From the NCBI RefSeq assembly GCF_000739775.1, contig NZ_BBJH01000001.1:62001-126000 (forward strand): a DNA stretch of 64,000 bases, written 5' to 3'. A model generated the notes under the pieces. The model was not told the DNA's origin. It saw nothing but the letters and a program-made list of their open reading frames with translations, and did no database searches. Each line of letters opens with the position of its first letter. Positions within the stretch are counted from its first letter, which is position 1. This DNA is from Paraburkholderia heleia NBRC 101817 (lineage in GTDB: Bacteria; Pseudomonadota; Gammaproteobacteria; Burkholderiales; Burkholderiaceae). A program made the translations under genes and the position numbers. This document shows, piece by piece, positions 34,944 through 42,512 of this stretch.

Positions 34944-35036
34944 TCATCTGTTCGGCGCGTTTTCTTCCTGCTTTGGCTGCCGAAAATTACCACTGTTTTG
35001 CCATGATTCATAGGCTTCTTTAACGATTTTTGTCAT
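34944..35036 (-). CDS. Possible 30-codon leader ORF upstream of pelA
   Basis: ATG at 35036 to TGA at 34944; the protein would begin MTKIVKEAYESWQNSGNF and be hydrophilic, with a mixed composition unlike a random GC-rich frame. A weak GAAG ribosome binding site precedes the ATG. The stop overlaps the ATG of a second 13-codon frame (34947-34906). Codon use is AT-rich, as is the whole leader. I do not recognise the product. It may be a small protein or a translated leader of the pel transcript. Confidence 0.35.
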   Translation of the reverse strand: MTKIVKEAYESWQNSGNFRQPKQEENAPNR

Positions 35037-35111
35037 TTCTTCAGAGTAACCGCTGAATTGCGGAGAATGAAAGGGTTAATATTATTTTGATTTTCTCGTG
35101 CTATGGCGCGG

Positions 35112-35125
35112 CGAAAACGTTTTAC
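35112..35125. promoter_or_regulatory. LacI-type palindrome 3 (weak) in the pel leader
   Basis: CGAAAACGTTTTAC shares the AAACGTTT core with the two stronger sites and is centred about 305 bp before the pelA start. Confidence 0.4.
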
Positions 35126-35225
35126 CTTGCATATATGAAGCCGGCGCGCCGCCGGCGGCGGCGAGCGCCGATTTTTCCAGCGCGTGTTCGCCTTGTGGGC
35201 CACGATGAGGAACGCAAATGATGTT

Positions 35226-35239
35226 CGCAAACGTTTGAT
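35226..35239. promoter_or_regulatory. LacI-type palindrome 2 in the pel leader
   Basis: CGCAAACGTTTGAT matches the LacI/PurR-type pattern CGCAAACGTTTGCG except at its last two bases. Its centre is 178 bp from the perfect copy. Confidence 0.55.
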
Positions 35240-35403
35240 TCATGAAAATTGACATTGCCTTCGACGCTCCTCAAAAATGGCGATTCCTTTCGGTGTTGAA
35301 AGACGGATATTCGCGTCCATTTCAATATCGACTGAGGTTTGCCGTGGGCGCTGAATGATCCAGGGATGGCAATTTCGATCGATGCGCAAATCGATCTGGA
35401 TAT

Positions 35404-35417
35404 CGCAAACGTTTGCG
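35404..35417. promoter_or_regulatory. LacI-type palindrome 1 (perfect) in the pel leader
   Basis: CGCAAACGTTTGCG is a perfect 14-bp palindrome with the central CG pair typical of LacI/GalR/PurR-family operators. It lies about 600 bp upstream of pelA and 140 bp beyond the end of the ABC permease gene. Confidence 0.6.
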
Positions 35418-35555
35418 TAACTGGCGGGTCGCCATTCGGCCAGGGCAATTTACCCGGAATTGGCCGCGCATTCAAATGGGTGCATAGCGCGCCGTGAACG
35501 GAAAGTCGCTCATCGCCACGCCCCCGGCGTGACCTGACCTCACAGGCACGCCCGG

Positions 35556-36383
35556 TCAACTCATCGCGCCGCTCGCCATCTGCGCGCGCTTGCGCAGCCA
35601 GTTCATGCTGGCGAGCAGCGCGACGGCGAAGATCATCAGCAGCGTCGCGACGGCGAGAATCGACGGATCGATCTGATCGCGAATGCCGCTCCACATCTGG
35701 CGCGGCACGGTGCGCTGAGCGGGGCCGCCGATAAAGAGAATCACGATCACCTCGTCGAACGAGGTGGCGAACGCGAAGATGCTGCCGGTCGCCACGGCAG
35801 GAAGGATGAGCGGCAGCGTCACGCGGCGAAACGCCACCCATGGCCGTGCGCCGAGCCCGGACGCCGCGCGCAGGAGGCTTTGATCGAACGACAGCAGCGA
35901 CGCCGTCACGGTGATGACGACGAACGGTGTGCCGAGCGCCGCGTGCGAGAGCACCACACCCGGATACGAATTCACGAGGCCGAGCGGCGCGAACACGAGA
36001 TAGAAACCGGCCGCGACCACGACGATGGGGACGATCATCGGCGAAATGATGAGCGGCATGACGATGGCGCGCAGCGGAAAGCCAGGGCGGCTCAGGCCGA
36101 GCGCGGCGAGCGTGCCGAGCACCGTGGCGATCAAGGTGGACGCCGCGCCGATGCCGATGCTGTTCGCGAACGCGCGCTGCCAGTCCGGGGAGTTCAACGC
36201 CTGCTCGTACCAGCGCAGCGACCAGCCCTGCATCGGATACGAGAAGAACGAGCCCGAATTGAACGAGAGCGGCACGATCGCGAGAATCGGCGCGACGAGG
36301 AAGAAGAAGATCAGCGCGCTATGCAGTCGCAGTCCAGCGCCTGCGATGCGTTCCGAGAGGAGCCGGGGGCGGGCGTCGTTCAT
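35556..36383 (-). CDS. ABC transporter permease, spermidine/putrescine (PotC) type
   Basis: A 275-residue inner-membrane permease with six predicted helices and the EAA-like loop (ASGLGARPWVAFRRVTLPLILP, about residues 185-205) that contacts the ATPase. It pairs with the PotB-type permease 47 bp upstream on the transcript. Similar to PotC/PotI permeases for polyamines and related organic cations or amino compounds; the real substrate is unknown. It is the last gene of the five-gene Rieske-ABC operon. Confidence 0.88.
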   Translation of the reverse strand: MNDARPRLLSERIAGAGLRLHSALIFFFLVAPILAIVPLSFNSGSFFSYPMQGWSLRWYEQALNSPDWQRAFANSIGIGAASTLIATVLGTLAALGLSRPGFPLRAIVMPLIISPMIVPIVVVAAGFYLVFAPLGLVNSYPGVVLSHAALGTPFVVITVTASLLSFDQSLLRAASGLGARPWVAFRRVTLPLILPAVATGSIFAFATSFDEVIVILFIGGPAQRTVPRQMWSGIRDQIDPSILAVATLLMIFAVALLASMNWLRKRAQMASGAMS

Positions 36384-36430
36384 GTCGGGCTCGATGGTTC
36401 AGTAAGTGCGTGGGTCGTGGGCGGCCGCGG

Positions 36431-37687
36431 TCAACCGAAGCGCAGCCGGTCGATGCCGACGAGCCGGTTGAACACGAAATAGAACACGCCGGTGAAGATC
36501 ACGAGATAGCAGGACAGTGCACCGGCGAGGCCCCAGTTCAGTTGATCGTTGGTCTGCTCGGCGATGAGCTGGCTGATCATTTCGTCGCCTGCGCCCCCGA
36601 GCAGCGCAGGCGTGATGTAGTAGCCGAGCGCCAGCACGAACACGAGGAAGCAGCCCGCGCCCACGCCGGGAAAGGTCTGCGGTACGTACACGCGCACGAA
36701 CGCGACGGCCGGATGCGCGCCGAGCGACTTCGCCGCACGCATGTACGACGGCGAAACGTTCTTCATCACCGAATAGATCGCGAGAATCATGTACGGCAGC
36801 AGAATGTGCGTCATGCCGATCAGCACGCCCGTGCGGTTGAAGATGAGCGGAACCGGTTCATGGATCACGCCGAGGCGCAGCAGCGCGCTGTTGATCACGC
36901 CACCCGGTTGCAGCAGCACATACCACGCCGTCGAGCGCACGAGCAGCGACGTCCAGAACGGCACGATCACGAACATCATGAGGCGCGAGCTTTGTTTTTC
37001 GGGCAGCGTCGCGAGCAGGTAGGCAACCGGATAGCCGAGCAGCAGGCACAGCAGCGTCACGCTCGCACTGATCGCCACCGTGCGCGCGAAGGCTGCGCGA
37101 TAGACGGCGCTGCCGGCGGCCACTTGAGCGACGGCGCCGTCGGGCGCGACCTGCGCGTCGACGGCGTTGAGCAGGTAATCGGGCGTGGGCGACTGCGAGG
37201 CGCGCCTGAGCAGCCGCCACGTTTCGGTGTCGCCCCAGCGCGCGTCCAGATCGATGAGCGCGGGTTTCCACTGCGCGGGCGTTTGCGCGCGCACGGCACG
37301 CGCGGTCTTGAACAGCAGGCTCCGGTACTCGGGCTGATAGAAGTTCATGCGCCGCGCGATATCGCCTAGCTGGCTGTTTTCGCTTGCGCGCTTCAGATCG
37401 ACGGCAAGCGCGGAGAACACGCTTTCGCCGGGCACGCCGACGCCGCTCCAGGCCGCGAGCGCCGCGCTCAGATGCGGCATGCCGTGGCGCACTTCCGGGT
37501 TCTGCACGCTGCGCGCGAGCAGGCTCGCGATCGGCGCGACGAAGGTCACGAGCAAAAAGACCAGCAGCGGCAGCGCAAGCGCCAGCGCGCGAAGGGCCGC
37601 CTTGCGGCGCGCGGCGAGAAACGACGCGCGGCCGGCGGCCGTCGCGCCAGGGCCGGTGTAAGCGGTGGTGGGCAGCGGTGTGTTCAT
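36431..37687 (-). CDS. ABC transporter permease, spermidine/putrescine (PotB) type
   Basis: A 418-residue permease. It has an extra-large periplasmic insert of about 150 residues between the first membrane helix (about 35-55) and the remaining helices (about 205-410), which is common in one subgroup of PotB-like permeases. The EAA loop (AAKSLGAHPAVAFVRVYVPQTFPG) is present. It lies 52 bp after the binding-protein gene and before the second permease. Confidence 0.87.
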   Translation of the reverse strand: MNTPLPTTAYTGPGATAAGRASFLAARRKAALRALALALPLLVFLLVTFVAPIASLLARSVQNPEVRHGMPHLSAALAAWSGVGVPGESVFSALAVDLKRASENSQLGDIARRMNFYQPEYRSLLFKTARAVRAQTPAQWKPALIDLDARWGDTETWRLLRRASQSPTPDYLLNAVDAQVAPDGAVAQVAAGSAVYRAAFARTVAISASVTLLCLLLGYPVAYLLATLPEKQSSRLMMFVIVPFWTSLLVRSTAWYVLLQPGGVINSALLRLGVIHEPVPLIFNRTGVLIGMTHILLPYMILAIYSVMKNVSPSYMRAAKSLGAHPAVAFVRVYVPQTFPGVGAGCFLVFVLALGYYITPALLGGAGDEMISQLIAEQTNDQLNWGLAGALSCYLVIFTGVFYFVFNRLVGIDRLRFG

Positions 37688-37739
37688 CGTCGCGTGGCGC
37701 CTGGGCGGTCGAAGCGGGAGGGTCTCGTGCGTGCTCGCG

Positions 37740-38795
37740 TTACTGCGTGAGCCAGTTCTGGAAGCGCTTGTTGATCGCGTCCGCGTTATCGGCCCAGAAG
37801 GTGGCGTCGATCTGCAACGGCCGCTTGAAGTTCGCGGGTGCGGTCGGCAGGTCGTTCAGGCGCGCCTTGTCGATCAGCGGAATTGCGTTCTTGCGGGGCG
37901 GCGCGTAGGCGATGTACTTCGACAGATCGGCGTAGGCCTGCGGCGTGGACGACGCGACGATGAACTTGCGCGCCGCATCGCCATGCTTCGCGCCCGCCGG
38001 CACGCCCCACCATTCATAGTCGTACACCTGTGCGTCCCACACGATCTTGAACGGCTTCTTGTCCTTGTGAACGGCGTCGTCGATGCGGCCGTTGTACGCC
38101 TGGGTCATGACCACCGCGCCGTCGGCGAGCAACTGCGGCGCCTGGGCGCCCGCGTCCCACCAGACAATGTTCGACTTGATCGTGTCGAGCTTCCTGAACG
38201 CGCGATCGACGCCGGCGGGCGTGGCGAGCGTCTTGTAGACGTCCTGCGGGGCGACGCCGTCGGCGATCAGCGCCCATTCCATCGCCACCTTGGGCGACTT
38301 GCGCATGCCGCGCTTGCCCGGAAATTTCTTCAGGTCGAAGAAGTCGCCGATGGTGGTCGGCGCGGTTTTCAGCTTGCTCGTGTCGTAGGCGTAGACCGTC
38401 GACCAGACCATCGCGCTGACCGCGCAATCGCTGATCGACCCAGGCAGGAAGTCAGCGGTGTTGCCGAGCGTCTTCTTGTCGAACTTCTCCAGCAGGCCTT
38501 CGTCGCAGGCGTTGATGGCGTCGTTGGTTTCGAGGTCGATCAAGTCCCACGTCGGATTTTTGGCCTGTTCCATCGCCTGGAGCTTGGCGAGGCCGCCGTC
38601 GTACGATTCGGTGCTGAACTGGTCGCCCGTCTTCGCGGTGAAGGGCTCGAACCACGCCTTTTTCGCGGCCGCTTCATAAGCGCCGCCGAACGTCACGACC
38701 GAGATCGTGTCGGCCGCGTGCGCGCCGGTCATGGCGACCATGCCGAGGCCGCAGGCGGCGAGGGCGGTGCGGATCATAGAGCGATTCGTTTTCAT
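37740..38795 (-). CDS. ABC transporter periplasmic binding protein (PotD/F type)
   Basis: A 351-residue periplasmic binding protein with a cleavable signal peptide (MKTNRSMIRTALAACGLGMVAMTGAHA). It starts the mature chain with DTISVVTFGGAYEAAAKKAW, typical of PotD/PotF-like class D binding proteins. A Trp-rich pocket region is visible (VWWDAGAQAPQLL, YEWWGVPAGA). The ATG at 38795 overlaps the end of the ATPase gene by 4 bp. Ligand cannot be named; organic amines are the family habit. Confidence 0.88.
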   Translation of the reverse strand: MKTNRSMIRTALAACGLGMVAMTGAHAADTISVVTFGGAYEAAAKKAWFEPFTAKTGDQFSTESYDGGLAKLQAMEQAKNPTWDLIDLETNDAINACDEGLLEKFDKKTLGNTADFLPGSISDCAVSAMVWSTVYAYDTSKLKTAPTTIGDFFDLKKFPGKRGMRKSPKVAMEWALIADGVAPQDVYKTLATPAGVDRAFRKLDTIKSNIVWWDAGAQAPQLLADGAVVMTQAYNGRIDDAVHKDKKPFKIVWDAQVYDYEWWGVPAGAKHGDAARKFIVASSTPQAYADLSKYIAYAPPRKNAIPLIDKARLNDLPTAPANFKRPLQIDATFWADNADAINKRFQNWLTQ

Positions 38796-40018
38796 GCTTG
38801 TTTGACTCCTGCGATGGATGGCGAGGCGGATGAAATGGATTGCGGGGACGGTGGCGACGACGCGGCGCGTGCGCCGGACTCCCCGGCCGGCGCACGCGCG
38901 CTGGAAGTGACGGTGACGGGCAGCACCTTGCAGTCGTCGCGCCGCCAGGTCACCACGGTCCGATGGCCGAGCGCGGGCAATGCGTGATGCTGGGTGTTCG
39001 GCACCTTGACGACGAGCGCTTCGCCGTTCGCGAGTTTCAGATGCACGCGGTGGTGATCGCCGCAATAGACGAGTTCGTGGACGAACGCGTGCAGGGCGTT
39101 GAGGTTCTGCCGCTGCGCGTCGAGCACGCTCGCGTCGGTTGCGGCGATATGCGCGCGCTCGGGACGCAGCGCGAGCATTGCCGTGTCGCCCGGCTTGAGC
39201 TGCGTGCCTGCGCGGCCATGCACGGTGCCGCCTTCGGCGAGTTGCAGCGCGGCCCATTCGCCGTCCGTCGAGGTGACGCGCCCCTTCAGGCCGTTGTTCT
39301 CGCCGACGAAGCTCGCCACGAACGCGTTGGCCGCATTCTCGTAGAGTTCGGTCGGCGCGGCGGCCTGCTGGATGCGGCCATCGGAAAACACGGCCACGCG
39401 ATCGGACATCGTCAGCGCTTCATGCTGATCGTGCGTCACGTAGACGACAGTCAGCGCGAGTTCGCGATGCAGGCGCATGATTTCGTACTGCATGGTTTCG
39501 CGCAGGCGCTTGTCGAGCGCGCCGAGCGGCTCGTCCATCAGCACGACGCTTGGCTCGAACACGAGCGCGCGCGCCAGCGCGACGCGCTGCTGCTGGCCGC
39601 CCGACAATTGCGCGGGGCGGCGTTTCGCGAGATGCCCGAGTTCGACCATGTCGAGCGCGCGCGCGACGCGCGCCTGCTGCTCGCTGCGGCTCACCTTGCG
39701 CACCGAGAGGGGAAACGCCACGTTTTCCGCAATCGTCATATGCGGAAAGAGCGCGTAGTTCTGGAACACCATGCCGATGTCGCGGCGGTGCGGCGGCTTG
39801 TCGTCGAGACGTTTGCCGGCGAGACGAATCTCGCCGCGCGTGGGCGACTCGAAGCCCGCGAGCATCATCAGCGTGGTGGTTTTTCCGGAGCCCGAAGGCC
39901 CGAGCAGCGAGACGAATTCGCCGCGCACGACGTCGAGGTCGAGCCCGTCGACCACGCTGTGTACGCCGTCATACGACTTGCTGACGCCTTGGAATGAAAT
40001 AAACGGTTCGCTTTGCAT
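38792..40018 (-). CDS. ABC transporter ATP-binding protein (PotA type)
   Basis: A 408-residue ATPase with Walker A GPSGSGKT (about 40-47), the Q-loop VFQNYALFPHM, the signature LSGGQQQRVALARAL, Walker B VVLMDEP and a switch His in YVTHDQ. A C-terminal TOBE domain (about 290-365) is followed by a low-complexity Ser/Ala/Pro tail of about 40 residues, which is unusual. It drives the importer encoded by the next three genes and follows the Rieske gene by 44 bp. Confidence 0.92.
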   Translation of the reverse strand: MQSEPFISFQGVSKSYDGVHSVVDGLDLDVVRGEFVSLLGPSGSGKTTTLMMLAGFESPTRGEIRLAGKRLDDKPPHRRDIGMVFQNYALFPHMTIAENVAFPLSVRKVSRSEQQARVARALDMVELGHLAKRRPAQLSGGQQQRVALARALVFEPSVVLMDEPLGALDKRLRETMQYEIMRLHRELALTVVYVTHDQHEALTMSDRVAVFSDGRIQQAAAPTELYENAANAFVASFVGENNGLKGRVTSTDGEWAALQLAEGGTVHGRAGTQLKPGDTAMLALRPERAHIAATDASVLDAQRQNLNALHAFVHELVYCGDHHRVHLKLANGEALVVKVPNTQHHALPALGHRTVVTWRRDDCKVLPVTVTSSARAPAGESGARAASSPPSPQSISSASPSIAGVKQA

Positions 40019-40062
40019 GGGACGGCATCAAGTGTCGGTCGGCGAGGGACGAGGCGCGCGGC

Positions 40063-41214
40063 TCACGACGCGCCAATGCGGCGCGCGAGATAGCGCGCGA
40101 AGTCGTAATTGGGCCGCTCCAGGTGGCTCAGGTGCCCGGCGCGCGCGAGCGGCGCGTGCACGCCGCGGAACACGGCCTCCACGCCGTGCCGGTCTTCGGC
40201 GTTCACTTCGTCGAGCAGCGCTTTCAGCGTGGCCATGTAATCGGCCGATTCCGGGTCGTCGATGAACTCCGGCGCCAGGCCGCCGCCAAAGCGGATATGC
40301 ACCTGGCCCACGCCCTTCGGTTGCAGGATCAGGTACCAGAAGTAACCCGGCGTGAGCGTCACGAGGTGCGTGGGATAGATCGCGAGCAGCGCCGTGGTGC
40401 GCCGCCAGTGGCCCTGCAAGCGCGGGTTGGCCGGATGCGCGTTGCCGATCGGCAGCGTCGCTTCCTTCGTGATCCAGTGATAGTTGAACGCGGGCAGACC
40501 GGGCGGACATTCCATTTCCTCGAGCTTCGAATGCGGGCCCACCGTCGCACGATGCAGCATCGGCAGGTGATAGCTCTCCATGAAGTTCTCGGCGAGGATC
40601 TTCCAGTTCGTGTCCCACACGTGCTCTTCGTGGAAGGTCTGCACGTAGTCGGTCATGCCGTACGGCTCGATCAGGGCGGCGAGCCCGGCGAGCTGTTCGG
40701 CGACGGGCGGCGCGTCGTCGTTCAGCGTCACGTAGATCCAGCCTTGCCACGTTTCGCAGCGCACCGCAGGCAGCTTGTAGTGCTCCTTGCAGAAGCCGGG
40801 CTGGCGGTCCATCAGCGGCGCGCCGGCGAGCGCGCCGTCGAGCGTGTAATTCCAGGCGTGATACGGGCAGACGATGCGCCGGACGTTGCCGCTGCCTTCG
40901 AGCAGCACCGACATGCGATGCAGGCAGACGTTCGAGAACGCGCGCAGTGCGCCGTCCGCGTCGCGCAGCACGGCAACGGGCTGGTCGTCGATCTGGGTCG
41001 TCAGATAGTCGCCGGGTTTCGCCAGTTCGCTCACGCGCCCGACGCAGAGCCATTCGTTGCGAAAAACGTCGCGCTGTTCGAGCGCGAGAAATGCCTCCGA
41101 TGTATAGACGCCCGGCGGCATGGCGCGCGCGTCTTCGAACGGACGCCCGCAATTGGCGCGCAGCGCGCCGAGCAATGCGTGTCCGTCTGCGGGGGACGAG
41201 AGGAGTGATGCCAT
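40063..41214 (-). CDS. Rieske non-haem iron oxygenase, alpha subunit
   Basis: A ring-hydroxylating-type oxygenase of 383 residues from the ATG at 41214, which has a strong GGAGG; an ATG at 41244 is in frame. The Rieske cluster motif is CLH-x16-CPYH (in NVCLHRMSV and RIVCPYHAW). The mononuclear iron site is NFMESYHLPMLH. The single-subunit form with no beta subunit resembles the GbcA/CntA group that demethylates or oxidises quaternary ammonium compounds. Those need a separate flavin/[2Fe-2S] reductase, and none is visible nearby. It leads the operon with the polyamine-type importer, so it probably attacks the imported substrate. Confidence 0.87.
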   Translation of the reverse strand: MASLLSSPADGHALLGALRANCGRPFEDARAMPPGVYTSEAFLALEQRDVFRNEWLCVGRVSELAKPGDYLTTQIDDQPVAVLRDADGALRAFSNVCLHRMSVLLEGSGNVRRIVCPYHAWNYTLDGALAGAPLMDRQPGFCKEHYKLPAVRCETWQGWIYVTLNDDAPPVAEQLAGLAALIEPYGMTDYVQTFHEEHVWDTNWKILAENFMESYHLPMLHRATVGPHSKLEEMECPPGLPAFNYHWITKEATLPIGNAHPANPRLQGHWRRTTALLAIYPTHLVTLTPGYFWYLILQPKGVGQVHIRFGGGLAPEFIDDPESADYMATLKALLDEVNAEDRHGVEAVFRGVHAPLARAGHLSHLERPNYDFARYLARRIGAS

Positions 41215-41284
41215 GCGGCCTCCATGACCTGATGGGCTGTGCATGGACTCCAATCTAACAATCCAAATTACCAGTCAAAATATT

Positions 41285-41312
41285 GTTTTCCCATGTAAAG
41301 GATAGGGAAAAC
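41285..41312. promoter_or_regulatory. Inverted repeat upstream of the Rieske-ABC operon
   Basis: GTTTTCCC (41285-41292) and GGGAAAAC (41305-41312) form a perfect 8-bp inverted repeat with a 12-base centre, 71-98 bp before the Rieske start and just after the lysR stop. It could be the LysR target at the operon promoter or a terminator stem for lysR. Confidence 0.5.
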
Positions 41313-41362
41313 TTATAGACATGGCTCATGCGTGTCGCTTATGGACTGGCCCGGAGGCGCCG

Positions 41363-42289
41363 CTACTCCTGCACGTCGAGCTCGCGCACATAGGCTTCGC
41401 AGAACGCGGCGAAGTGCTGGACGATGCGGCGCGAGCGCATGCCGCTCGACTGCGCGATGCCGAGCGTCGTTGCGCTTACGTTGTCCTTGAAGTGCTTGAT
41501 GACGAAGTGCTCGCCGTCCACGGTGCGCGTGGATTTGAGCGGGAAATTGAGGATGCTGTAGCCCAGGCCGTTCGCCACCATGCCGCGCACGACTTCGGGT
41601 TGCGACGAGCGAAAGGTGGGCACGGGGCGCGTGCCGACCGAGTCGAACAGCGCAGAGAAGTATTCGCGGCTGTGCGGCAGATCGAGCATCACATAGGGTT
41701 CTTCTAGCAGTTCGGCGAGCGAGACCTTGTTCGCGCGCGCGAGCCGGTGCGTCCTGGGCAGCAGCACATAGGGCGGCAGCGAAAGCAGCGGCGTGAAGGC
41801 GATGCCGTCCGCGATATCGAGGCTATAGGTAAGCACGATGTCGAGCGAGCCGTCGCTCAGGCCCCCGAACAGCACGTCCTGATGCGCCTCCGTGGTGCGA
41901 AAGCCGATGCCCGCGTGCTCCTTCACGAAGCGGCTGATGATGCCCGGCATGAGCGGCGGCGCGAGCGAGACCAGGCAGCCAAGCGAAATCGAGCCGCTCA
42001 TGCCGCCGTCCATTTCGCTCGCCGCAAGCTGCAATTCCTCGGCGTTCTTGAGCAGATTGCGTGCATGGCCGAGCAGATCGCGTCCCGAATGCGTGAGCGA
42101 GAGCCCGCTTGCGTGATGCCGGATGAACAACTGCACGCCGAACGACGCTTCCAGGTCCGCGAGCGCCGTCGAGATCGACGGCTGGGAAATATGCAGCCGC
42201 CGCGCCGCGGCGGTGAAGGACAGCGCTTCCGCGGCCACGACGAAATAGCGCAACTGACGCAGCGAATAGCGCAGCGGATTGTGATCCAT
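41363..42289 (-). CDS. LysR-family transcriptional regulator
   Basis: A 308-residue LysR-type regulator. The N-terminal helix-turn-helix is clear (LRYFVVAAEALSFTAAARRLHISQPSISTALADLEASFG, described in pieces), followed by a periplasmic-binding-protein-like effector domain. The ATG at 42289 has a CAGGAGA ribosome binding site; the open frame upstream is not used. It stands between the Rieske-ABC operon and the divergent flavoprotein operon, so it most likely controls both. The co-inducer is unknown. Confidence 0.92.
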   Translation of the reverse strand: MDHNPLRYSLRQLRYFVVAAEALSFTAAARRLHISQPSISTALADLEASFGVQLFIRHHASGLSLTHSGRDLLGHARNLLKNAEELQLAASEMDGGMSGSISLGCLVSLAPPLMPGIISRFVKEHAGIGFRTTEAHQDVLFGGLSDGSLDIVLTYSLDIADGIAFTPLLSLPPYVLLPRTHRLARANKVSLAELLEEPYVMLDLPHSREYFSALFDSVGTRPVPTFRSSQPEVVRGMVANGLGYSILNFPLKSTRTVDGEHFVIKHFKDNVSATTLGIAQSSGMRSRRIVQHFAAFCEAYVRELDVQE

Positions 42290-42341
42290 CGCCTCTCCTG
42301 AGGATTGCCGATCAAAACATTGTCGATCACGCCGGGCATGC

Positions 42342-42364
42342 TTGCATAGCGAAAAACAATGCAA
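42342..42364. promoter_or_regulatory. LysR-type T-N11-A binding site between lysR and the flavoprotein gene
   Basis: TTGCAT (42342-42347), 11 bases, ATGCAA (42359-42364): a perfect 6-bp inverted repeat of the classical LysR-regulator form. It is 53 bp upstream of the lysR start and about 150 bp from the divergent gene, a standard place for autoregulation plus activation. Confidence 0.65.
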
Positions 42365-42512
42365 CGCATTTTTTTTAAGTAGTTTGTGGACGCAAGCGCC
42401 GGGCGTAAATTTTCTCCCCTGACACGGCCGGATCTCTCGGGCCATCTGCGGTTTCCGCTATCCGCGGGCCCTGTGCGGCCCGTCCCGCATCGCTTTTCAG
42501 AAGGAGGCAGCC

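Larger units (their letters stand above)
34814..35555. other. Long AT-rich leader/promoter region of the pel operon
   Basis: About 740 bp without a recognised gene, clearly poorer in GC than its flanks from about 34870 to 35130 and 35200 to 35400. It holds three LacI-type palindromes, short open frames next to pelA and a perfect GCCGGCG/CGCCGGC stem at 35140-35156. No confident -35/-10 pair was identified. The size and composition fit a heavily regulated promoter, possibly bound by H-NS-like proteins (inference). Confidence 0.55.

Noticed and set aside
35033-35230. 65-codon minus-strand frame in the pel leader
   Set aside because: It overlaps the better-looking 30-codon frame and two palindromes; the translation has no protein-like pattern and there is no ribosome binding site.
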